64,000 bases of DNA. It comes from Pseudomonadota bacterium (GTDB lineage: Bacteria > Desulfobacterota > Desulfovibrionia > Desulfovibrionales > Desulfomicrobiaceae). The stretch spans positions 1 through 64,000 of the forward strand of contig JAEWKZ010000086.1 of the NCBI GenBank assembly GCA_023393525.1, read 5' to 3'. The notes below the pieces were generated by a model. It worked only from the letters and a program-made list of their open reading frames with translations. It ran no database searches and was not told where the DNA came from. Numbering within the stretch: position 1 is the stretch's first letter; each line of letters begins with the position of its first letter. Below, in pieces: positions 8,904-17,665 of the stretch. The translations under genes and the position numbers were made by a program.

Positions 8904-11900
8904 TCGTGAACGAAGGCGCCCAGCGGCGGCAACCGCTGGTCATGGTCGCCCTGCTGCTGATCATCGTGGCCGGACTGTACAGTTACGCCAAGCTTCCGCG
9001 CGAGGCCGCGCCCGACATCCAGATTCCCTACATTTTCGTGACCACCACCTACGAGGGCGTGGCCCCGGAGGACATGGAAAAGCTCGTGACCATCCCTCTG
9101 GAGCGCAAGCTCAAAGGGCTGGAGGGCGTGGAGGAGCTGACTTCGCAGTCCGATGACGGGGCGTCGACCATCGCCATCAAGTTCCTGCCGAGCATAGACA
9201 TCGACGACGCACTGCAGAAGGTCCGGGACAAGGTCGACCAGGCCTCGGGCGACCTGCCCTCGGATCTGGAGGACGATCCCCTGGTCGCGGAGATGAACTT
9301 TTCCGACATGCCCATCATCCAGGTCGTCCTGTCGGGGCCTTTCAGCCTGAAGCGCCTCAAGGTCTTCGCCGAGGATCTGGAAGACCGTTTCGAATCGATT
9401 TCCGGGGTGCTCGACGCCCGCATCATCGGCGGGCTTGAACGGGAAATCCACGTGGAGTTCGATCTGGACCGCGTGGGCGCGTACAGGGTGCCGTTCACGT
9501 CCATGCTCCAGGCGGTGGAGCGGGGCAACGTGAACATGCCCGGCGGCTCCATGGACATCGGCGACATGCGCTATCAGGTGCGCGTGCCCGAGGATTTTCG
9601 CAGTCCGGCGGAGATCGACTCCATCGTGGCCTTCGTGCGTGACGGCAAGCCCGTCTATCTGCGCGACGTGGCCGCCATCCGGGACCACTATAAGGATCCT
9701 GCAAGCCTGAGCCGCTTGAACGGCGAAAACGCCGTGACCCTGCAAGTGATCAAGCGCAGCGGCGAGAACATCATCGAGATCAACGACCGCATCGCCGCCG
9801 TGGTGGAGGAGATGCGCCCCCTGCTGCCGCCCACCCTCGCCATCAGCCTGACCGCGGACATGGCCGAGGACATCCGCGCCATGGTCTCCGACCTGGAGAA
9901 CAACATCCTGACCGGCCTCATCCTGGTGCTCTGCGTGGTGCTCATCTTCATCGGCGGACGCTCCGCCGTGTTCGTGTCCGTGGCCATCCCCCTGTCCATG
10001 CTCATCACCTTCGCCCTCTTGCGCCTGCTGGACATCACCCTGAACATGGTCGTCCTTTTTTCCCTCATCCTGGCGTTGGGCATGCTGGTCGACAACGGCA
10101 TCGTCATCGTGGAGAACATCTACCGCCACATGCAGGAGGGCAAGGATCGCTTCCAGGCCGCCCTTGACGGGACCAGCGAAGTGGCCTGGCCGGTCATCAC
10201 CTCGACCCTGACCACCGTGGGCGCGTTTTTTCCCATGATTTTCTGGCCGGGCATCATGGGCGAGTTCATGGCCTTCCTGCCCAAGACCGTCATCCTGGCG
10301 CTGGCCGGGTCGCTTTTCGTGGCCCTGGTGGTCAATCCGGTCCTGTCCGCACGCTATCAGACCGCTTCCGCTCCGCGTTTCGCCGACGACGGCAATGTCG
10401 CGAGCTCCAGATCCAAGCGCGCGTACATCCGGCTTCTGAATTGGTCCCTCGACCACAGGGCGCTGGTGCTCCTGGTTTGCGCAGTCATGTTTTTCGGTTC
10501 GGCCCTGGCCTTCGCCACGTTCGGCAAGGGCGTGGAATTTTTTCCGGAGACCGAGCCCAAACGGGCCTATGCCAACGTCAAGCTGCCCGTGGGCACGAAC
10601 CTTGACGCCACGGATCGCCTTGTCCGGATCATCGAGGATGTCTGTTCCGAGTACGAGGACGTGCGCTACGTCATCGGCGGCACGGGTGCGGCCACGGGCG
10701 GTAATTTCGGCGGGGGCGGGAGCGGGATCCACCTGGGCTCCGTGACCCTTGACTTCAAGCCCATCGCCGAGCGCGAGCGCCATTCTTCGGAAATCATCAC
10801 CGAGGTGCGGGACAGGCTTGCGGCCCTGATCACCGGAGCCGAGCTGCGGGTGGAAAAGGAAGAGGACGGTCCGCCCACCGGCGATCCGGTCAGCCTGGAG
10901 ATTTACGGCGAAGACATGGTGGTGCTGGCCGGGTTGGTGGAGCGGGTTCGCACGCTCATGCGCGGCATTCCCGGCATCGTCGACATGAAGGACAATCTGG
11001 TCACCGGCAAGCCGGAGATCCAGGTCCGGGTGGACAAGGAAAAGTCCGCGCTGCTTGGCCTGGACGCCTACACCGTGGCCTACACCGTGAAGGCGGCCGT
11101 CAACGGCGCCAAGGTCGGGGTGTACCGCGAGGGCAAGGATGAATACGACATTGTCGCCAAGCTGCCGCGCAAGGACAGGGATTCGGTGGAGTCCCTGCGG
11201 CGCATCACGGTTTCTGGGCCGAACGGCGAGCCCGTGCCCCTGACCACTCTGGCCCGGGTGGAGCTGGCCAGCGGTCTCGGGGCCATCAACCACAAGGACC
11301 AGAAACGGGTGGTCACGGTCTCCTCCGATGTCAGCGGCCGCCTGGCCAACGACATCATCCGCGAACTGGACGCCAAGCTCAAAGGCATGCCCTGGCCGCG
11401 CGGGTACTCCTATGCCTTCGCCGGTGAGCAGGAAGAGCAGCGCAAGGCGCAGGAGTTCTTGAGCGAAGCCTTTGTCGCGGCCATCTTTCTCATCTTCATG
11501 GTGCTGGTGGCGCAGTTCAATTCCCTGGGCACTCCGCTTATCGTGCTGACCTCGGTGGCGCTGTCCTTCATCGGGGTGTTCGCGGGCCTGCTCATCACCG
11601 GCACGGCGTTCGGCATCATCATGACCGGGGTGGGCATCATTTCCCTGGCCGGAGTGGTCGTGAACAACGCCATCGTGCTCATCGACTATTTCGAGCAGCT
11701 CAAGAAGTCGGGGATGCGCACGCGCGAGGCCCTGCTGGCGGCCGGGCTGACTCGCTTCCGGCCCGTGCTGCTCACCGCCGTGACGACCATTCTGGGCCTT
11801 CTGCCCATGGCGCTGGGCATCAGCTTCGATTTCTTCAGAATGCAACTCGTCACCGAGTCTGAGTCCGCGCAGTGGTGGGGGCCCATGGCCGTGGCGGTCA

Positions 11901-12025
11901 TCTTCGGGCTTTTGGCGGCCACGCTGCTGACCCTGGTCGTGGTGCCTGTGCTCTGCTCGCTGCAGGACGGCGCGCGGGCGTGGTTCGCCCGGCGCACGGG
12001 AAGCGGGACCGAGGTCAGGGACTGA
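8900..12025 (+). CDS. RND-family efflux pump, inner-membrane subunit
   Basis: Proton-driven inner-membrane transporter of 1041 residues, the usual size for AcrB-type pumps. The usual features are present: an N-terminal helix, a large periplasmic loop beginning PREAAPDIQIPYIFV, helices 2-6 from about residue 330, a second periplasmic loop, and a C-terminal helix bundle. In helix 4 the proton-relay pair reads Asp398-Asn399 (LVDNGIVIVEN), where AcrB has Asp-Asp, so one relay acid is replaced. The start codon overlaps the stop of the adaptor gene (ATGA), so the two proteins should be made together. Sequence alone does not separate drug efflux from other substrates. Confidence 0.93.
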   Translation: MIVNEGAQRRQPLVMVALLLIIVAGLYSYAKLPREAAPDIQIPYIFVTTTYEGVAPEDMEKLVTIPLERKLKGLEGVEELTSQSDDGASTIAIKFLPSIDIDDALQKVRDKVDQASGDLPSDLEDDPLVAEMNFSDMPIIQVVLSGPFSLKRLKVFAEDLEDRFESISGVLDARIIGGLEREIHVEFDLDRVGAYRVPFTSMLQAVERGNVNMPGGSMDIGDMRYQVRVPEDFRSPAEIDSIVAFVRDGKPVYLRDVAAIRDHYKDPASLSRLNGENAVTLQVIKRSGENIIEINDRIAAVVEEMRPLLPPTLAISLTADMAEDIRAMVSDLENNILTGLILVLCVVLIFIGGRSAVFVSVAIPLSMLITFALLRLLDITLNMVVLFSLILALGMLVDNGIVIVENIYRHMQEGKDRFQAALDGTSEVAWPVITSTLTTVGAFFPMIFWPGIMGEFMAFLPKTVILALAGSLFVALVVNPVLSARYQTASAPRFADDGNVASSRSKRAYIRLLNWSLDHRALVLLVCAVMFFGSALAFATFGKGVEFFPETEPKRAYANVKLPVGTNLDATDRLVRIIEDVCSEYEDVRYVIGGTGAATGGNFGGGGSGIHLGSVTLDFKPIAERERHSSEIITEVRDRLAALITGAELRVEKEEDGPPTGDPVSLEIYGEDMVVLAGLVERVRTLMRGIPGIVDMKDNLVTGKPEIQVRVDKEKSALLGLDAYTVAYTVKAAVNGAKVGVYREGKDEYDIVAKLPRKDRDSVESLRRITVSGPNGEPVPLTTLARVELASGLGAINHKDQKRVVTVSSDVSGRLANDIIRELDAKLKGMPWPRGYSYAFAGEQEEQRKAQEFLSEAFVAAIFLIFMVLVAQFNSLGTPLIVLTSVALSFIGVFAGLLITGTAFGIIMTGVGIISLAGVVVNNAIVLIDYFEQLKKSGMRTREALLAAGLTRFRPVLLTAVTTILGLLPMALGISFDFFRMQLVTESESAQWWGPMAVAVIFGLLAATLLTLVVVPVLCSLQDGARAWFARRTGSGTEVRD

Positions 12026-12148
12026 CGGGTCTGGTCGACGGAGGCCCGGCGCGCTTGTCAATTTCGCCCCCCTCATCTATGCACTCTCCAGCCTTTTTGT
12101 CGTGAATACACTTTTTTGCCCACAAGCAGCCATTCCAAGGAGTGCTCA

Positions 12149-12574
12149 ATGCTCTGGATTCATCCCTTGCTCCAACTCGGGGCCACCTTCCTGGCCCTTT
12201 ACGTCCTGTCCCTCGGCTGGCCCCGTTTTCAGGCCAACCACCTGGGAAAAAAGGGCAAGTTCATGTGGGCCGAGCATGTCAAACTCGGCAAGTACACGCA
12301 TATCCTGTGGATGAGCGGCCTGGTTCTGGGCCAGTACGCGGTGAGCAAGGAATGGGGGCACAACGGCGTTACCGGAAATCATTACTGGGTCGGGCAATTG
12401 ATGATGCCCTGCATCGCCGCCGGATACATCACGGGCGTCATCATGGACCGCAAGCGGATGGAACGTCGCTATCTGCCCCTGGTGCACGGGGTGTTCAATG
12501 CGGTGGCCGTGGTGCTGGCCCTGGTTCAGATGGTCACCGGAGCGCTGGTCGTCCGGGATTTCCTGCTGTCCTGA
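12149..12574 (+). CDS. DUF4079-like small integral membrane protein
   Basis: A 141-residue membrane protein starting MLWIHPLLQLGATFLALYVL, with four predicted hydrophobic helices and conserved-looking histidines in HVKLGKYTHILWMSG and NGVTGNHYWVGQ. The pattern matches DUF4079 proteins, sometimes compared with cytochrome b561-like folds. Haem binding is only a possibility. The ATG at 12149 has AGGAG 6 bases upstream; the in-frame ATG at 12116 has none. It stands alone between the RND pair and dus, and a terminator follows it. Confidence 0.65.
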   Translation: MLWIHPLLQLGATFLALYVLSLGWPRFQANHLGKKGKFMWAEHVKLGKYTHILWMSGLVLGQYAVSKEWGHNGVTGNHYWVGQLMMPCIAAGYITGVIMDRKRMERRYLPLVHGVFNAVAVVLALVQMVTGALVVRDFLLS

Positions 12575-12598
12575 TCCTGTCGTCTTCCTCTCGCACGC

Positions 12599-12629
12599 AA
12601 GCGCTCTTTCCGGCGGGAGGGCGCTTTTT
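12599..12629 (+). terminator. Rho-independent terminator after the DUF4079 gene
   Basis: AAGCGC pairs with GCGCTT across a 16-base GC-rich loop and is followed by TTTTT. It lies 25 bases past the stop codon and 42 bases before dus. Confidence 0.6.
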
Positions 12630-12670
12630 CAAGTTTTCACGTCCTTTTCGGATTTCGTGGAGCCCTGCCC

Positions 12671-13690
12671 ATGCATGAGACCCCTCTTTTTTCGACGCCC
12701 CTGAGCGTGGGCGGCCTGACTTTGCCCTCGCGCCTTGTGCTCGCGCCCATGGCCGGACTGGGGCATGTGGCGTATCGCGAAGTGCTGGGCCGCTTCGGGG
12801 GATTCGGGTTCATGGTCACGGAGATGTGCAACGCCCGCGCCGTGCCGCAGGAGAGCCGTCATCATTCTCCCGTGTTCCGCTGGCGCGACGAGGAGGCGGC
12901 AAGCCTGGTCTGCCAGATTTTCGGGGGCGAGCCTGAAGCCATGGCCGCGGCGGCCCGGCGCATCGAGGCCGAAGGGCTCATGGGCGTTGACATCAACATG
13001 GGCTGCTCCGTGGCCGCCATCTGCAAGAAGGGCTATGGGGCGGCGCTGCTCAAAGACCCTGAGCGCGCCGTGGCCATCGTGCGGGCCGTGCGCCGGGCCG
13101 TGCGCTGTCCGGTCATGGTCAAGTTCCGCAGTGGCTGGGAGAATTCACCGAATCCGGCCGTGGATCTGGCCAGGCGTTTCGAGGACGCGGGGGCGGACCT
13201 TTTGACCTTTCATCCGCGCGTCGCCCCGGATCGCAGATCGCGTCCGCCCAAACGGGAACATATCCGCCTCGTGGCCGAGGCCGTGTCCATTCCCGTGCTC
13301 GGCAACGGCAACGCCTTTTGCGCCGCCGATTGCGTGCGGATGATGGAGGAGACGGGCTGCGCCGGGGTGTCCATCGGGCGCATGGCCATCGCCCGACCCT
13401 GGATTTTCGCCCAGCTGGCGCTTGGTTTCGAGCCGGACGAGGATATCTTCCGGCGCACCGCGCTGGAAATGATCGACGCCATTTGGAGGCATTTCGAGCA
13501 GGCTAGGGCCATCAAGATGTACAAGAAATATCTCCCCTATCTGGCCGCCAATTTCGTCTATGGACACAGCCTGTGGCCGGAGCTGGCGCGCGGGACGACC
13601 CGGGAGGAGATGACGCGAAGCGCGGAGCGGATTTTGGGAAAAAGGCCTGCCGTCGCATCCACCCCCAACGCCTTCCTGTTCACGTCCTGA
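12671..13690 (+). CDS. dus: tRNA-dihydrouridine synthase family protein
   Basis: FMN-dependent reductase that makes dihydrouridine in tRNA loops. The 339-residue protein has the Dus TIM-barrel pattern: LVLAPMAGLGHVAYREVL at the N-terminus, VTEMCNARA, QIFGGEPEAMAAAARRIE, DINMGCSVAAICKKGYGAALL (the catalytic Cys sits in this loop), VKFRSGW, TFHPR, and the phosphate-binding GNGNAF and GVSIGRMAIARPW. It is closest to the DusB-like branch by eye, but the subtype and target position cannot be fixed. It heads a run with the VTT-like gene, pyrC and the J-domain gene. Confidence 0.92.
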   Translation: MHETPLFSTPLSVGGLTLPSRLVLAPMAGLGHVAYREVLGRFGGFGFMVTEMCNARAVPQESRHHSPVFRWRDEEAASLVCQIFGGEPEAMAAAARRIEAEGLMGVDINMGCSVAAICKKGYGAALLKDPERAVAIVRAVRRAVRCPVMVKFRSGWENSPNPAVDLARRFEDAGADLLTFHPRVAPDRRSRPPKREHIRLVAEAVSIPVLGNGNAFCAADCVRMMEETGCAGVSIGRMAIARPWIFAQLALGFEPDEDIFRRTALEMIDAIWRHFEQARAIKMYKKYLPYLAANFVYGHSLWPELARGTTREEMTRSAERILGKRPAVASTPNAFLFTS

Positions 13691-13691
13691 C

Positions 13692-14126
13692 ATGGAAGAG
13701 CTGCTGCTTGGATACGGGCTGTACGGGCTTTTTGTGCTGTCCTTCCTGGCCGCCACGTTTCTGCCCGTGGTTTCCGAGGCCGCGCTGGGAGGCTTGATTC
13801 TGGCCGGCCTTGATCCGTACGCCTGCGTGGCGGTGGCCACGGTGGGCAACACCTTGGGAGCCGTGGCCACCTGGGGCGTGGGGCGGTGGGGCAGCGAGCC
13901 GTTTCTGACCCGCCTGCTGGGTCTCTCCGCTGCGCAGCGCGAGAGGGCGGTGCGCGTTTTCGCCCGTTACGGCTCGTGGAGCCTGCTCCTGGCCTGGACG
14001 CCCATACTCGGTGATCCGCTTTGCGCCGTGGCCGGCCTCTTCGGACTGTCCTTGCGGCGATTCATTCCTCCGGTAGCTCTGGGCAAGCTGGCCCGCTACG
14101 CCGGACTTGCCTATCTTCTTTCCTGA
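13692..14126 (+). CDS. YqaA/DedA-like small membrane protein (VTT domain)
   Basis: A 144-residue integral membrane protein with helices near residues 8-30, 38-60 and 95-140, and a short form of the SNARE-associated/VTT fold (GGLILAGLDPYACVAVATVGNTLGA; RRFIPPVALGKLARY). DedA relatives act in lipid flipping and envelope homeostasis; the specific role here is unknown. It starts one base after the dus stop codon, so it is probably translated from the same message, and pyrC follows 25 bases downstream. Confidence 0.75.
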   Translation: MEELLLGYGLYGLFVLSFLAATFLPVVSEAALGGLILAGLDPYACVAVATVGNTLGAVATWGVGRWGSEPFLTRLLGLSAAQRERAVRVFARYGSWSLLLAWTPILGDPLCAVAGLFGLSLRRFIPPVALGKLARYAGLAYLLS

Positions 14127-14151
14127 TATAAGAGTGTTTCCTGGAGGTTTT

Positions 14152-15135
14152 ATGCTGATTCTGCATTCCCCCATGGACATGCATGTCCATCTGCGTCAGG
14201 GCGAGACGCTGGCCCTGGTCGCGCCGCACACGGCCCGGGACTTCGCCGCCGCGGTGGTCATGCCCAACCTGACCCCGCCCGTGACCAGCCTTGCGCAGGT
14301 CTTGGACTATCGGCAGGAAATACTTCGCGTCACCGGAGAATCCTTGACCCCGCTCATGACTCTTTTCTTCCGGGCCTATACCAGGGAAGAACTGCTGGCC
14401 GCCAGGCCGCACATCATCGGGCTCAAGCTCTATCCCGCCGGAATGACGACCAACTCCGAGGCCGGCCTGGCCGACATGAGGCAGGCCGACGCCACCTTGG
14501 CCATCATGGAGGAGCTGGGCATCCCGCTGCTCATCCACGGGGAGGGCTGCGGGTTCGTCATGGACCGCGAAGCGGCCTTTCTGCCCGTGGTCCAGGAATG
14601 GGCGAAGGCATTCCCGCGCCTGCGCATCGTCCTCGAACATGTCACCACCGAGGCCGGGGTAAAGCTTTTGGACCGTTTCGAGAACCTTTTCGCCACCATC
14701 ACCCTGCATCATCTGCTCATCACCCTCGACGACGTGCTCGGCGGACTGATGCGCCCGCATCTTTTCTGCAAGCCCGTGGCCAAGCGACCCGAAGACCGCG
14801 ACGCCCTGCGCCGGGCGGCCCTTGACCACCCCCGGGCGTTCTTCGGCAGCGACACGGCTCCGCATCCGGTTTCGGCCAAGGAAGCGCCGGGCTGCGCGGC
14901 CGGGATTTTTTCCGCGCCCGTGGCCCTGCCCGCCCTGGCCGGGCTCTTCGAAGAACTGGACGCCCTGGACAGGCTTCAGGCCTTTGTCTCGGACCGGGCC
15001 TGCGCGGCCTACGGCCTGACTCCCATGGACAGGGACGTGCGGCTTGAGCGCAGGGCCTGGACCGTGCCGCAGAGCATCGGCTGCGTCGTGCCGTATCTGG
15101 CCGGACAGACCCTGGACTGGCGGGTGGTGGGCTGA
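14152..15135 (+). CDS. pyrC: Dihydroorotase, class II (PyrC)
   Basis: Zinc amidohydrolase that reversibly cyclises N-carbamoyl-aspartate to dihydroorotate, step three of pyrimidine synthesis. The 327 residues show the metal and substrate motifs of the homodimeric class: MDMHVHLRQGE (HxH), the carboxylated Lys in GLKLYPAGMTTNSEAG, the His ligands in LIHGE and VLEHVTT, and the catalytic Asp in GSDTAPHP. It is slightly shorter than E. coli PyrC (348). The ATG at 14152 has GGAGG 5 bases upstream. The J-domain gene starts one base after its stop. Confidence 0.95.
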   Translation: MLILHSPMDMHVHLRQGETLALVAPHTARDFAAAVVMPNLTPPVTSLAQVLDYRQEILRVTGESLTPLMTLFFRAYTREELLAARPHIIGLKLYPAGMTTNSEAGLADMRQADATLAIMEELGIPLLIHGEGCGFVMDREAAFLPVVQEWAKAFPRLRIVLEHVTTEAGVKLLDRFENLFATITLHHLLITLDDVLGGLMRPHLFCKPVAKRPEDRDALRRAALDHPRAFFGSDTAPHPVSAKEAPGCAAGIFSAPVALPALAGLFEELDALDRLQAFVSDRACAAYGLTPMDRDVRLERRAWTVPQSIGCVVPYLAGQTLDWRVVG

Positions 15136-15136
15136 C

Positions 15137-16111
15137 ATGTACGTGGCGGTGCTCAGGGAAGGGCGGGGCGTGCGCTATGAACTGCGGCGCACGGCGCCCC
15201 TTGCCGGCGGGCTCGGGTTCGAGACGCTGGCGGATCTGGGCGCCGACCCCGGGCGCGTGGTCCGTTTCGACCGCTTCGGCATATCCTACGCCGAGAGCCT
15301 GCTTGAGCGCCTGGCCCATCTGGACCTGGACATGGACGCCCTGGACGAGGCCTTTGGCCCGTTCGCGCCTGCGGGTTTCACGGGTCGCGCGGGCCGGGGC
15401 GGCGCGTGGAGGCGGACGGTGCCGACCCGCGTGCAGGAGGACACCGTCCGCCTCCTGCATCCCTTCGACCGCAGGCGCATGGCCTACCTGCGTTCGGGAG
15501 AAGTGAACCTGAGCCGCATCGACGAGGTCAGCCCCAAGCTTTTTCTGCGCCTTTTGGGCAAGAGCCGCGACGAGCTGGAGCAGCTTTTTTTGCGCATGGA
15601 ACGTTCCCTGCCCGGTGACGAAGCGCGCCGCTATGTCTACGCAGCGCTCGATCTGCAACGCCATTTCGCCAATCTCACGGCCCGAACCATGCCCGAAGCC
15701 CAGGACCGGGAACGGCTGGACGAGGCGTTCATGCACGAATTCTGCCGTCTGCATGACGACGCGGCCTTCGGCTTCGGCCTGCCCCAGGGCGCTGACGCGT
15801 ATCTGCGGCGCTACGCGTGCCTGCATTTCGACTTCGATTTCGCTTCGGATGGCGGCTTCGAACGCATCTTTCACGATTTCATGAACGACTTCCGCCGTCA
15901 CCGGCCGCGCCCCAAACCCGTCGCCCCGGAGCGGGTGCGCGAACTCTTCGGCATGGGCATGTCCGAGATCAGAAGCATGACCCGACGCGAGTTCGCGCGC
16001 GTCTTCCGCAAGAAGGCCATGTCCATGCACCCGGACAAGGGCGGGGACCATGACGCCTTCGTGGAACTGCTTGAGACCTACAAGCGCCTCGTGTCCTCAA
16101 AGCCCGAATAG
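15137..16111 (+). CDS. J-domain protein with an uncharacterised N-terminal region
   Basis: A 324-residue protein whose last 50 residues form a short J domain: MTRREFARVFRKKAMSMHPD followed by KGGDHDAFVELLETYKRL, with the HPD tripeptide that stimulates DnaK ATPase. The first 270 residues match nothing I recognise. They are soluble-looking, rich in Arg and Asp/Glu, and have no glycine-rich or zinc-finger region, so this is not DnaJ itself. It probably recruits DnaK to a dedicated client. It starts one base after the pyrC stop and is the last gene of the dus run. Confidence 0.8.
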   Translation: MYVAVLREGRGVRYELRRTAPLAGGLGFETLADLGADPGRVVRFDRFGISYAESLLERLAHLDLDMDALDEAFGPFAPAGFTGRAGRGGAWRRTVPTRVQEDTVRLLHPFDRRRMAYLRSGEVNLSRIDEVSPKLFLRLLGKSRDELEQLFLRMERSLPGDEARRYVYAALDLQRHFANLTARTMPEAQDRERLDEAFMHEFCRLHDDAAFGFGLPQGADAYLRRYACLHFDFDFASDGGFERIFHDFMNDFRRHRPRPKPVAPERVRELFGMGMSEIRSMTRREFARVFRKKAMSMHPDKGGDHDAFVELLETYKRLVSSKPE

Positions 16112-16429
16112 GCTCCGTTTTTCACTCCTTTCTTTTCACCAGGCGGATTGATCGGCCAGGCATTTTCACGCCGTGCTCCGCCCTGTCGCGCCGCTTCCAA
16201 AATAATCCGCGAAATTTCAAAAAATTTGCGCTGTTGAGCCCTCCAATCTGATGACAAGGAATTGGGAAAGGAATATGAGCCGTCGCATCAGCGGACATGC
16301 GTTTTGATCCGACTTCAAGAGCGGGCGCGCATGTTGGGCTGTTGTCAGTAATATATAATTATCTCAGTATGTTGTTTTGGATAGGCGCGTTTTCAATTTT
16401 TGAATACTTTTACGTGCGCAGAGGAAACC
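16112..16429. other. 318-base intergenic region upstream of the aminomutase operon
   Basis: This gap is distinctly AT-richer than its surroundings. It holds an imperfect inverted repeat around AAATTT-caaa-AAATTT (16209-16230), which could be an operator. It also holds a possible 10-codon leader ORF at 16275-16307 preceded by AAAGGA, and a TATAAT box at 16354-16359. I see no RNA gene. The length and composition suggest that the downstream operon is regulated and not constitutively read through from the J-domain gene. Confidence 0.5.
16331..16359 (+). promoter_or_regulatory. Candidate promoter of the aminomutase operon
   Basis: A perfect TATAAT lies at 16354-16359 within an AT-rich stretch. 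The -35 side is weak: ATGTTG at 17-base spacing or TTGGGC at 15-base spacing. A weak -35 with a perfect -10 would fit activator-dependent expression. Confidence 0.4.
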
Positions 16430-17665
16430 ATGGACGTTGTCGAAATTGTCGCGACACAGCCTACAGAATTGGGCCCGGAGCTGGCCGAACCCCCCTCATT
16501 ACCCTCCTTTTCCCAAGACCATGAGCTCAGCATCTGGGCCCATCGCAAAAATTTCATGAACACCCATTTTCCCGGCGCCACGCAAAAGGACTGGGACAGC
16601 TGGCGCTGGCAGCTCAGGCACCGCGTGACGTCGGCCCAGGCCATGGCCGGGATTCTCGGCGTGGACGTCCCTGCGGAGGAGAAACGCGGACGCCGTCTGC
16701 CCGCCGCGGCCACGCCGTACTACCTGTGGGTCGCTTCCCGCAGCGCGGCCCTGCGCCGCTGCATCCTGCCCGATGTCCGCGAGACCCTGGTCCTGCCTTT
16801 CGAGGCCCCCGATCCGCTCGGCGAGGAAGGACACAGCCCCGTGCCGGGCATCGTGCACCGCTATCCGGACCGGGTGCTCTTTCTGGTCACGGAGTTCTGC
16901 TCGACCTATTGCCGCTACTGCACGCGCTCGCGCCTGGTGGGCAAGGCCGGACACCGCTCCGACATGCGCAGCTGGCAGGCCGCCCTGGACTACATCCGCG
17001 AGCACGACGAGGTGCGCGACGTGCTGCTTTCCGGCGGCGACCCCCTGACCTTGCCGGCCATGAAGATCGAGTGGCTTCTGTCCCAGCTGCGCGCCATTTC
17101 CCATGTGGAGATCATCCGCATCGGCTCCAAGGTTCCGGCCGTGCTGCCCCAGCGCATCACGCCCAAGCTGGTGCGCATGCTGCGCCGCTACCACCCGCTG
17201 TTCATCAGCCTGCATTTCACCCACCCCGACGAGATCACCCCGGACACGGCCCTGGCCTGCAACCGGCTGGCCGACGGGGGCATTCCGCTCGGCAGCCAGA
17301 CCGTGCTGCTTTCCGGCGTCAACGACGACGTGAAAACCATGAAGCGGCTCATGCACGGCCTGGTCCGCAACCGGGTGCGGCCGTATTATCTGTACCAGTG
17401 CGACCCGATTCCCGGTTCGAGCCATTTCCGCACTCCGGTGGACACCGGGCTTGCCATCATCCAGGGGCTGCGCGGGCACACCTCGGGCTACTGCATCCCG
17501 ACCTATGTCATCGACGCGCCCGGCGGCGGGGGCAAGGTGCCGTTGCAGCCCGGCTATTTCCAAGGCCGCGACGAACAGGGGGTGGTGCTGCGCAATTACG
17601 AGGACCGGATTTTCCATTACCCCGACCAGCCTGGTCTGCGGGAGGCCCCGTGCTCGTTGGCATGA
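16430..17665 (+). CDS. Lysine 2,3-aminomutase family radical SAM enzyme (KamA-like)
   Basis: Radical SAM/PLP enzyme expected to move the alpha-amino group of lysine to the beta carbon, giving beta-lysine. The 411 residues contain the cluster motif Cys157-x3-Cys161-x2-Cys164 (FCSTYCRYCTRSR) and the PLP loop DAPGGGGK with Lys369. They also contain Asp325 (CDPI) and Asp362, spaced 37 residues apart exactly as the two lysine-recognising aspartates of the clostridial enzyme (293 and 330). EpmB-type proteins and glutamate 2,3-aminomutases lack this pair. The ATG at 16430 has GAGG just upstream. Its end overlaps the next gene, so it is the lead gene of a four-gene operon. Confidence 0.88.
   Translation: MDVVEIVATQPTELGPELAEPPSLPSFSQDHELSIWAHRKNFMNTHFPGATQKDWDSWRWQLRHRVTSAQAMAGILGVDVPAEEKRGRRLPAAATPYYLWVASRSAALRRCILPDVRETLVLPFEAPDPLGEEGHSPVPGIVHRYPDRVLFLVTEFCSTYCRYCTRSRLVGKAGHRSDMRSWQAALDYIREHDEVRDVLLSGGDPLTLPAMKIEWLLSQLRAISHVEIIRIGSKVPAVLPQRITPKLVRMLRRYHPLFISLHFTHPDEITPDTALACNRLADGGIPLGSQTVLLSGVNDDVKTMKRLMHGLVRNRVRPYYLYQCDPIPGSSHFRTPVDTGLAIIQGLRGHTSGYCIPTYVIDAPGGGGKVPLQPGYFQGRDEQGVVLRNYEDRIFHYPDQPGLREAPCSLA

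Noticed and set aside
8600..12076. Open frame of 1158 codons antisense to the RND adaptor and pump genes
   Set aside because: High GC makes the opposite strand of long genes stop-poor. The translation is His/Gly/Arg-rich without domains, and the sense frame encodes a complete RND pump.
16430..17665. Aminomutase as EpmB (EF-P beta-lysylation)
   Set aside because: No epmA or efp gene is nearby, the protein is longer than EpmB, and it keeps the lysine-binding aspartate pair that EpmB lacks.
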